A stretch of DNA of 8,089 nt from the NCBI GenBank assembly GCA_036269435.1, contig DATASA010000118.1, forward strand, positions 1 to 8,089, given 5' to 3'. Shown here piece after piece: positions 1 through 5,464 of this stretch (the first letter of the stretch is position 1; every line of letters begins with the position of its first letter). The notes below the pieces were generated by a model. It made no database searches and was not told the DNA's origin. It worked only from the letters and a program-made list of their open reading frames with translations. A program made the translations under genes and the position numbers. The DNA is from CADCTB01 sp036269435 (GTDB taxonomy: Bacteria > Actinomycetota > Acidimicrobiia > Acidimicrobiales > AC-14).

Positions 1-172
1 CGTGGACGGCGACATCGGAGATCGACGGCAGAAGGTCGCTCGGAGTCACCGTCAGAAAGGTCCCGTTGGCGCCCTCGGGCCCGCTGGCCGAGGCGCGCTG
101 GCCTCCGCCCGCGGCTAAGGCCCCGAGCACCACCACGCCGATGATGAACGCCAGCCATCCCCGTCGGTTCAT
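1..172 (-). CDS. N-terminal part of a secreted or membrane-anchored protein, unknown function (partial)
   Basis: The reverse strand opens with ATG at 172 and stays open to the window edge, giving 57 residues. Residues 1-4 are MNRR, followed by a hydrophobic stretch at about 6-22 (WLAFIIGVVVLGALAAG). Then comes a small-residue region with a possible signal peptidase site near A27-S28-A29, and a polar mature part containing GTFLTVTPSDLLPSISDVAVH. This is the usual layout of an exported protein; an uncleaved anchor is also possible. Only a weak ribosome binding site (GTGGG next to the start) is visible. It lies 75 bases downstream of the recQ stop on the same strand, so it could be a distal operon member or an independent gene. 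The family is not recognisable from this fragment. Confidence 0.6.
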   Translation of the reverse strand, partial: MNRRGWLAFIIGVVVLGALAAGGGQRASASGPEGANGTFLTVTPSDLLPSISDVAVH

Positions 173-247
173 CCCACAGAAGATCGGTCCGGCGCATCAA
201 CGGCGTCTCGGCGCCAACCCAACTTCCGCCCAACTCCGGCTTCCCGC

Positions 248-1864
248 CTACACCTCGGGGGTCAGAAGCCCTCCTGCTTCCACCAGCTCGAGGGCCAGGG
301 TCTTGTACCCGACGGCGTCGAAGAACACGGTCAACGCGTCCCCGTCGTAGCCCATGACCTCGCCGCCACCCCATGCCGTGTGGGTCACCCGGCTGTGGAC
401 GGGGAACGGCTCGTCGCCGGAGGGGCCGCCCGTCGCGTCGCCGCCCGCCTGGCAGCGGTCGCAGTTGGCGCACGGGGGGTCGAAGGGCTCGCCGAAGTAG
501 CCGACGAGGACCTGGCGACGACACCCACGGGCCTCGGCGTAGGCCCGCATCATCTCGACCCGCGACTGCTGCACCTTGGCCTGCGACGCCCGGGCGTCCG
601 CGGCGCGGGCCCCCGCCTCGTCCGGGCCCTCGTCGGGCTCGCCGTCCTGCAGGCACACCAGCGCCGCCGTGACCCGGGCCCGGGACAAGCCGGTGCGCTC
701 GACGAGCTGCTCGACGTCCGGTGGGGACACCTGACCGCCGTCGTCGAGCGCTCTGGCGATCGCGGCCACGTCGTCGGGCCCTGCGCCGCCCCCGCCGGCG
801 AAGAACCGGCGCAAGCCGAGGTCCTCGGGCCGGTAGAACAGGACGGCCTCGGCCGGCTCACCGTCGCGGCCGGCGCGGCCGATCTCCTGGTAGTAGGAGT
901 CCGGCGAGTCGGCGACGTCGTGGTGGTACACGAAGCGGACGTCGGGCTTGTCGATGCCCATACCGAACGCGGTCGTGGCCACCACGACGTCGATCTCGTT
1001 CGCCCCGAAGGCAGCCTCCACTTCGCGTCGGCGGTTCGCCCCCAGTCCGGCGTGGTACGCCGCCACCCGCACCCCTCGCTCGGCCAGCCCAGCCGCGACC
1101 TCGTCCGCCGACCGCCGGGTGGCGACGTAGACGATCCCGACACCGCCGGTCCCGGAGCGCTCGACCACCCGGTCGAGCAGCGCCGCCCGCTTGGCCTCGC
1201 CGTCGGTGAACCGGCGCACCGCCAAGGAGATGTTGGGGCGGTCGAAGCCCCGGGCGACGATCAGCGGGTCGCGCAGCCCCAGCCGGTCGACGATCTCGGC
1301 CCGGACCGGCGGCGCCGCGGTGGCGGTCAGGGCCAGGATCGGCGGGCGGCCGAGGGCCTCGGCGGCCTCGGCCAGGCGCAGGTAGTCGGGCCGGAAGTCG
1401 TGGCCCCACGCACTGACGCAGTGGGCCTCGTCGACCACCATCAGCGACGGCTGTGCCGCTGCAGCCTGGGCCAGCACGTCGGGGTTGGCCAGCTGCTCGG
1501 GAGCGAGGAACAGGAACTCCAGGTCGCCGGCGATCAGATCCTCGAAGGCCTGGCGACGCTCGGCCGCGGCGACCTGTGAGTTGGCCTCGGCGGCGTCCAC
1601 CCCGCTGGCCTGCAGGGCGCGTACCTGGTCGCGCTGGAGGGCGATGAGCGGCGACACCACGACCGTGGGCCCGGGAATGATCAGCGCCGCGAGCTGGTAG
1701 ATGGCCGACTTGCCGGCACCGGTCGGCAGCACGGCAAGGGTGTCGCGCCCGCCGGCGACCGAGCGGATGGCCTCCTCCTGGCCGGGCCGAAGCTGCTCGT
1801 AGCCGAAGGTCTTGCGGGCGAGGCGGCGGATCCCCCGTCCGTCGGCTCCGGCGACGACCGTCGT
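248..1864 (-). CDS. recQ: RecQ-family ATP-dependent DNA helicase, start codon uncertain
   Basis: Superfamily 2 3'-5' DNA helicase of the RecQ family, expected to unwind DNA in recombination and repair in the cytoplasm. Numbered from a proposed ACG start at 1864 (538 residues), the visible parts are: the N-terminal TFGYEQLRPGQ (RecQ motif 0), Walker A LPTGAGKS at 46-53, VVVSPLIALQRDQ (Ia), DEAH box 145-148 within VVDEAHCVSAWGHDFRP, LALTATA (III), TTAFGMGIDKPDVRFV (V), and YYQEIGRAGRDG (VI) at 324-335. A winged-helix-like region follows, then the zinc cysteines C448, C465, C468, C471 and an SH3/Tudor-like tail (VTHTAWGGGEVMGYDGD to VGYKTL, about 490-525) of a kind also seen at helicase C-termini. 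No HRDC domain is present. A GTG at 1732 would start inside Walker A, so it cannot be the true start. The frame is open upstream to the phosphoesterase stop but has no ATG, GTG or TTG there. ACG at 1862-1864 has GGAG 8 bases upstream. A frameshift from the preceding small ORF is the alternative. The family call is secure; the start is not. Confidence 0.93.
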   Translation of the reverse strand, partial: TTVVAGADGRGIRRLARKTFGYEQLRPGQEEAIRSVAGGRDTLAVLPTGAGKSAIYQLAALIIPGPTVVVSPLIALQRDQVRALQASGVDAAEANSQVAAAERRQAFEDLIAGDLEFLFLAPEQLANPDVLAQAAAAQPSLMVVDEAHCVSAWGHDFRPDYLRLAEAAEALGRPPILALTATAAPPVRAEIVDRLGLRDPLIVARGFDRPNISLAVRRFTDGEAKRAALLDRVVERSGTGGVGIVYVATRRSADEVAAGLAERGVRVAAYHAGLGANRRREVEAAFGANEIDVVVATTAFGMGIDKPDVRFVYHHDVADSPDSYYQEIGRAGRDGEPAEAVLFYRPEDLGLRRFFAGGGGAGPDDVAAIARALDDGGQVSPPDVEQLVERTGLSRARVTAALVCLQDGEPDEGPDEAGARAADARASQAKVQQSRVEMMRAYAEARGCRRQVLVGYFGEPFDPPCANCDRCQAGGDATGGPSGDEPFPVHSRVTHTAWGGGEVMGYDGDALTVFFDAVGYKTLALELVEAGGLLTPEV

Positions 1865-1866
1865 AC

Positions 1867-2031
1867 CTACAGCTCCGGCGTGGTCGGCGACTCGCCGAGC
1901 AGGTGGTCCTCGAACCCGTCGCCCTCCTCGATCGCCTGCTCCCAGCCGCCGTCGTAGGCGTCGTTCGGGTCGGTGCCGGCCGACTGCGGGCCGTCCAGGT
2001 CGAGAAGGTCGTCGAGGGGGAGGTCGCTCAT
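1867..2031 (-). CDS. 54-residue acidic small protein, or displaced N-terminus of RecQ
   Basis: ATG at 2031 to TAG at 1867-1869 encodes 54 residues starting MSDLPLDDLLDLDG and ending GESPTTPEL. It has 10 Asp and 6 Glu, one His and no Lys or Arg. Nearly every third codon position is G or C (only one T seen), matching neighbouring genes, so it is very likely translated. The start has GGGGAAGGG at 2039-2047, 7 bases upstream, and lies 16 bases after the phosphoesterase stop. The end abuts the recQ reading frame: the proposed recQ start lies 2 bases beyond the TAG. I do not recognise the family. It may be an independent small protein that couples translation into recQ, or an acidic RecQ N-terminal extension separated by a real or sequencing frameshift. 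Confidence 0.68.
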   Translation of the reverse strand: MSDLPLDDLLDLDGPQSAGTDPNDAYDGGWEQAIEEGDGFEDHLLGESPTTPEL

Positions 2032-2038
2032 GGTCGAG

Positions 2039-2047
2039 CCCTTCCCC
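2039..2047 (-). promoter_or_regulatory. Ribosome binding site of the acidic small ORF
   Basis: Reads GGGGAAGGG on the minus strand, with 7 bases between its last G and the ATG at 2031. It sits inside the 16-base gap after the phosphoesterase stop. It is the main sequence support that this short ORF is translated rather than spurious. Confidence 0.55.
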
Positions 2048-2980
2048 TCAGTGGCAGTTCGTAGACCCGGAATCGGTGAAGGATTTGCCCGCCTCCGGCA
2101 CGAACTGCCACTGGTAGCTGTTCGAGCGCAGGGTCAGGGCCAGGATGCCGAACGTGTTGTCGTTGCGGACCTCGCTGCCGGGCAGCGGAGGCCCGAGCGG
2201 CAGGTGGCTGCGCCCGCCGGTGCCGACGACGAACTCCCGTACGCCGTGCGCGTCGTCGGGCTGACCGGCCGGGTTGAGGGGCGCGAAGCGTTCGTAGTTG
2301 CTCTCGTGGGCCGTGAGCAGGACGTCGACTCCCGTGTCGTACAGCGCCGTGTACAGCGAGTTCAGGTTCGCGTTCGACCCGTAGGTCGTCCCGGAGGAGA
2401 ACCGGGGATGGTGCCAGATGGCCAGGGTGCACCGGTTCGGGTGGGCGGCCAGGTCCGTCCGGAGCCACGTCTCCTGGCTGCCGCCGGTGGCGCACCCCAC
2501 GTTGTCGCAGTTTGAGTTCAGGACGACGACGTGCCAGGAGCCGAGGTCGTAGCTGTACCACCCGAGCGGGGAGTCGCCGGCTGCGGCCCCGAACTCGGCG
2601 AAGTAGCCGCCGGCGCGGAACACGCCGTACTCCTGATTGCCGAGCGCGGGATGGGTGCGGGCTTTCTCCTTGCCCCAGGTCGGGTCGTAGCAGTTGGCGA
2701 ACTCGGCCGGCGTGCCGCTCTCGTACACGTTGTCGCCCAGGGTGGCGACCTGCGCGTTCGGGCGGCCGGCGAGGAGGGCAGCGGTGGCCTCGTCGCCCGT
2801 CGAGCTGCACGACGCGATGTCGCCGGCCGCGAGCAGGGTGGCGGCGGGGACGTCGGTGGTCGATGTGGCGGGAGCCAGCGTCGGCGCCGTGGGCGCCGGC
2901 GGCAGCGCCGTCGAACCGTCGCTCCGGCTGCACGCGACGAGCAGGACCGCCAAGGACAGCAGGACGACGGCACGGCGCAT
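2048..2980 (-). CDS. Calcineurin-like metallophosphoesterase lipoprotein with altered active site
   Basis: 310-residue exported lipoprotein. Residues 1-16 form a signal peptide (MRRAVVLLSLAVLLVA) ending in lipobox L-V-A-C with Cys17 as the lipidation site, then a Pro/Ala/Thr linker to about 48. The rest is a purple-acid-phosphatase-like metallophosphoesterase domain: AAGDIASC (Asp54), LGDNVYESGTPAEFANCYDP (Asp83, Asn84), WGKEKARTHPALGNQEYG, WYSYDLGSWHVVVLNSNC, IWHHPRFSSG (His190/191), TAHESNYERFAPLNP and REFVVGTGG. In the fold family these segments hold a two-metal phosphoester hydrolase site. Two positions depart from it: the usual GNHE is GNQE (Gln116) and the usual GHxH is AHES (His225 kept, Ser227 in place of the second His). 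Activity may therefore be changed or lost (inference). The ATG at 2980 is chosen because it gives a complete lipoprotein signal; its ribosome binding site is weak. It is the first gene of a probable unit with the small ORF and recQ. The substrate is unknown. Confidence 0.9.
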   Translation of the reverse strand: MRRAVVLLSLAVLLVACSRSDGSTALPPAPTAPTLAPATSTTDVPAATLLAAGDIASCSSTGDEATAALLAGRPNAQVATLGDNVYESGTPAEFANCYDPTWGKEKARTHPALGNQEYGVFRAGGYFAEFGAAAGDSPLGWYSYDLGSWHVVVLNSNCDNVGCATGGSQETWLRTDLAAHPNRCTLAIWHHPRFSSGTTYGSNANLNSLYTALYDTGVDVLLTAHESNYERFAPLNPAGQPDDAHGVREFVVGTGGRSHLPLGPPLPGSEVRNDNTFGILALTLRSNSYQWQFVPEAGKSFTDSGSTNCH

Positions 2981-3146
2981 GCCGACAGTTTTCCCGACAA
3001 CCGCCCCAGGGAGGGAGTCGGCGGTGGAAGCCCGGGCGACGCGGCGTCGGTGCGGTGAGGGTGTCGCTGCTCCTCGGCGGCTGGGTCCTTCGGCTGGTGC
3101 GCCTGGGCGTGCTTACGGTCGTGCTGGTCCGTGGTAGGAACCGGTG
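2981..3146. promoter_or_regulatory. Divergent intergenic region between phosphoesterase and aldo/keto reductase genes
   Basis: These 166 bases separate two divergently transcribed genes, so they should hold both promoters. I see no convincing -35/-10 pair on either strand; TACGGT at 3114-3119 is only a weak -10 candidate for the reductase. CCGACA occurs twice, at 2982-2987 and 2994-2999, exactly 12 bases apart and next to the phosphoesterase start. No hairpin or coding segment with its own ribosome binding site stands out. Confidence 0.4.
3136..3139 (+). promoter_or_regulatory. Ribosome binding site deciding the aldo/keto reductase start
   Basis: AGGA lies 7 bases before ATG at 3147. An in-frame GTG directly before it (3144) would leave only 4 bases, so the ATG is preferred. 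Confidence 0.6.
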
Positions 3147-4091
3147 ATGCAGTACCGCCGGCTCGGAAACAGCGACCTCATGGTGTCCGAGATCAGTCTC
3201 GGATCGTGGCTGACCTACGGCGTCGGTGTGGAGGCGGAGCGGGCGACGGCCTGCGTGCGCCGGGCCTTCGAGGTCGGGATCAACTTCTTCGACACGGCCA
3301 ACGTCTACGGCCGGGGGGCGGCGGAGTCGTTCCTGGGCGAGGTGCTGAGCGGGGTAGACCGGTCGTCGTACGTGCTCGCCACCAAGGTGTACTTCCCGAT
3401 GTCGGACACCGACCGGGGGCTGTCGGCGGAGCAGATCCGCAAGCAGTCCGAGGCGTCGCTGCGCCGGCTGCGCACCGACTACGTCGACCTCTACCAGTGC
3501 CACCGCTACGACAGGAACACCCCGCTCGAGGAGACGATGGAGGCCCTGAGCGAGGTCGTGCGGACGGGCAAGGCCCGCTACATCGGTTTCAGCGAGTGGA
3601 CGGCCGAGCAGATCGCCGCCGCGCTGGCCATCCCGGGCGTGGAGCGATTCGTCTCCAGCCAGCCCGAGTACTCCATGCTGTGGCGCAAGGCCGAACAGAT
3701 CATCCCTCTCTGCGCCAAGGAGGGCATCAGCCAGGTGGTCTGGTCGCCCCTGGCCCAGGGTGCCCTCACCGGCAAGTACAAGCCGGGCGCGCCGCCTCCG
3801 CCCGATTCGCGCGCGGCCAGCAAGTCCATGGGGTCGATGATGGGCCGATTCCGCGACGACAGCGTGCTCGAGGCGGTCCAGCGGTTGCGCCCGCTGGCCG
3901 ACGACCTCGGGCTGTCCATGGCCCAGCTGGCGCTCGCGTGGGTGCTCCAGGAAGAGAACGTGGCGTCGGCCATCACGGGCGCCAGCCGCCCCGACCAGAT
4001 CGACGACAACGTGGTGGCGTCGGGCGTCGCCCTCGACGACGGCGTGCTGGCCGCGATCGACGAGGCCCTCGACGGCGCGGTCGGGCCCTGA
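3147..4091 (+). CDS. Aldo/keto reductase (Kv-beta-like/YghZ-type branch)
   Basis: 314-residue NAD(P)H-dependent oxidoreductase of the aldo/keto reductase superfamily, a cytoplasmic TIM barrel. The complete catalytic tetrad is visible: Asp49 in NFFDTANVYG, Tyr54 in the same motif, Lys80 in VLATKVYFP, His119 in LYQCHRYD. Other family segments are MQYRRLGNSDLMVSEISLGS at the N-terminus, ARYIGFSEW, SSQPEYSMLWR, VVWSPLAQGALTGKY and the C-terminal cofactor region with AITGASRPDQIDDNV. Length is normal for the family. The sequence style (LGNSDLMVSEISLGSW, ending ASRPDQIDDN) is closest to the potassium-channel beta subunit-like branch, which reduces aldehydes and ketones; the actual substrate cannot be read from sequence. 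The stop at 4089-4091 overlaps the most likely start of the following ATP-grasp gene, so the two are probably co-transcribed and coupled, and the reductase may act on the ligase's substrate or product (inference). Confidence 0.95.
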   Translation: MQYRRLGNSDLMVSEISLGSWLTYGVGVEAERATACVRRAFEVGINFFDTANVYGRGAAESFLGEVLSGVDRSSYVLATKVYFPMSDTDRGLSAEQIRKQSEASLRRLRTDYVDLYQCHRYDRNTPLEETMEALSEVVRTGKARYIGFSEWTAEQIAAALAIPGVERFVSSQPEYSMLWRKAEQIIPLCAKEGISQVVWSPLAQGALTGKYKPGAPPPPDSRAASKSMGSMMGRFRDDSVLEAVQRLRPLADDLGLSMAQLALAWVLQEENVASAITGASRPDQIDDNVVASGVALDDGVLAAIDEALDGAVGP

Positions 4092-5461
4092 TCCCCCTCG
4101 ATTTCACCGGCACCCTCGTCGTGGTGCCGTCCATCTCCTTCCCGGTCGCCGAGCTCGACAAGATCGTCGCCGTCCAGCGCTACGAGGAGCGCATGCTCTT
4201 CCTGGTCCTGCTGCTGCGGAGCCCGGATGTGCGGGTCGTGTACGTCACGTCGTCGCCCGTCGACCCGGCCGTCGTCGACTACTACCTGCGCTTCCTGCCC
4301 GACCCGTTGGCGGCCCGTGAGCGGCTGGCCATGGTCGACGTGGGCGACCCGACGGTCGGCAGCCTGTCGGAGAAGATCCTCGCCCGCCCGGACGTGTTGC
4401 ACCGGCTCAGGTCGCTCGCACCCGACGGCGGCACCATGCTCGCCTTCATCGTCAGGGAGGCGGAGGAGCAGGTGGCCGCCGGCGTCGGCCTGAGCCTGTT
4501 CGGCGCGCCGGCGCGCCTGGAACGGTTGGGGTCCAAGTCCGGGTCGCGGGAGGTGGCGGTGCGGTCCGGCGTGCGGCGGGTGGAAGGGGCGGAGAACCTG
4601 TTCTCGGTGGACGCGGTGGCCGCCGCCATCGCAGAGATCCGCGTTCGGCGACCGTCGGCGGAGGCCGTCGTCATCAAGCTCAACAACGGCTTCTCGGGCC
4701 AGGGCAACGCCATCGTCGAGGTGGACGGCGTGTCTGACCCGTTGCCCGCGTCGAAGACGACCTTCTGCGCCGCGGAGGAGTCGTGGCCGACCTACGCGGC
4801 GAAGATCGAGGCCGAGGGAGCGATCGTCGAGGAGCTGCTGCGGACCGAGGGCCTGCAGTCGCCGAGCGTCCAACTGCGCATCTCCCCCGGCGGTTCCGTC
4901 GAGATCCTGTCGACCCACGACCAGATCCTGGGCGAGCCGGAGGGCCAGGTCTACCTGGGCTGCCGGTTCCCGGCCCACGCCTCGTACCGGTCGGCCATCG
5001 TCGCCGCAGCGGCCCGGGTGGGCGCCGTCCTCGCCGCCGAGGGGGTGATCGGCTCGTTCGGGATCGACTTCGTGGTCGTGCCCGACGGCACCGTCTACCT
5101 CAGCGAGATCAACCTCCGCCTGGGCGGGACGACGCACCCGTACTGGATGGCCCGCCTGGCCACCGGCGCGACCTACGACCAGGCCACCGGCGAGCTGCTG
5201 GCAGCCGCAGGCCCGCGCAGCTACGTCGCCACCGACAATCTCAAGTCGCGCGACCTCGCCAGCCTGACGCCGGCCGACGTCATCGACCTGGTCGACGGAT
5301 CCGGCCTGGCATTCGACCAGGCCACGGGGACCGGCGTCACGCTGCACCTCCTCGGCGCCGTGCCCGGCTACGGCAAGCTCGGGGCCACCTGCATCGCCGA
5401 GGACGCCGACGCGGCCGACGTCATGTACCGCAGCCTGGTCGCCCTCCTGACCAACCGGTGA
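4088..5461 (+). CDS. PGM1-related ATP-grasp peptide ligase, probable CTG start
   Basis: 457 residues from a proposed CTG at 4088 overlapping the reductase TGA. The N-terminal pre-ATP-grasp part has LVVVPSISFP (10-19), RYEERMLFLVLLLRSPDVRV and VYVTSSPV followed by VVDYYLRFLP. Then comes an ATP-grasp domain: GSKSGSREVA (148-157), VVIKLNNGFSGQGNAIVE (Lys197 and glycine loop), EGAIVEELL, GSFGIDFVV (Asp327) and YLSEINLRLGGTTHPYWMAR (Glu340, Asn342 as metal ligands, Arg344). The C-terminal part, with YVATDNLKSRD and HLLGAVPGYGKLG, matches the PGM1 C-terminal domain. ATP-grasp enzymes form acyl-phosphates and join a carboxylate to an amine; PGM1 makes peptide bonds in pheganomycin. Here the acceptor and donor are unknown. 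In-frame GTGs at 4121 and 4124 would cut into the first beta strand and have no ribosome binding site. Family assignment is from remembered motifs, not a search. Confidence 0.88.
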   Translation: MIPLDFTGTLVVVPSISFPVAELDKIVAVQRYEERMLFLVLLLRSPDVRVVYVTSSPVDPAVVDYYLRFLPDPLAARERLAMVDVGDPTVGSLSEKILARPDVLHRLRSLAPDGGTMLAFIVREAEEQVAAGVGLSLFGAPARLERLGSKSGSREVAVRSGVRRVEGAENLFSVDAVAAAIAEIRVRRPSAEAVVIKLNNGFSGQGNAIVEVDGVSDPLPASKTTFCAAEESWPTYAAKIEAEGAIVEELLRTEGLQSPSVQLRISPGGSVEILSTHDQILGEPEGQVYLGCRFPAHASYRSAIVAAAARVGAVLAAEGVIGSFGIDFVVVPDGTVYLSEINLRLGGTTHPYWMARLATGATYDQATGELLAAAGPRSYVATDNLKSRDLASLTPADVIDLVDGSGLAFDQATGTGVTLHLLGAVPGYGKLGATCIAEDADAADVMYRSLVALLTNR

Positions 5462-5464
5462 CGC

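Noticed and set aside
202..215. Possible terminator hairpin GGCG...CGCC after recQ
   Set aside because: The stem is only 4 bases with no T-tract; such pairings are frequent by chance at this GC content.
218..235. Short direct repeat CCCAACT, 11 bases apart, between recQ and the partial secreted-protein gene
   Set aside because: Seven bases, one repetition, no link to a promoter; probably chance.
380..1579. Long plus-strand open frame antisense to recQ (399 codons)
   Set aside because: It lies opposite a gene with unmistakable helicase motifs; the translation is low-complexity and typical of the antisense of high-GC coding DNA.
2028..3503. Minus-strand open frame of 491 codons spanning the phosphoesterase, the divergent gap and the reductase
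   Set aside because: It crosses an intergenic region and overlaps two well-supported genes in other frames; the translation is Arg/Pro-rich without motifs.
3131..4087. Upstream extension of the ligase frame through the whole reductase gene
   Set aside because: The extra sequence is an off-frame reading of the reductase, rich in Arg, Gly and Pro; the ligase family starts near LVVVPSISF.
4080..4095. Programmed -1 frameshift fusing reductase and ligase at GGGCCCTGA
   Set aside because: The bases do not form a proper slippery heptamer in the reductase frame, and no downstream stem-loop is evident; an overlapping CTG start explains the junction more simply.
3578..5347. Minus-strand open frame of 589 codons across the reductase and ligase genes
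   Set aside because: It is antisense to two clear enzymes and shows no domain pattern; stop codons are rare in such GC-rich antisense frames.
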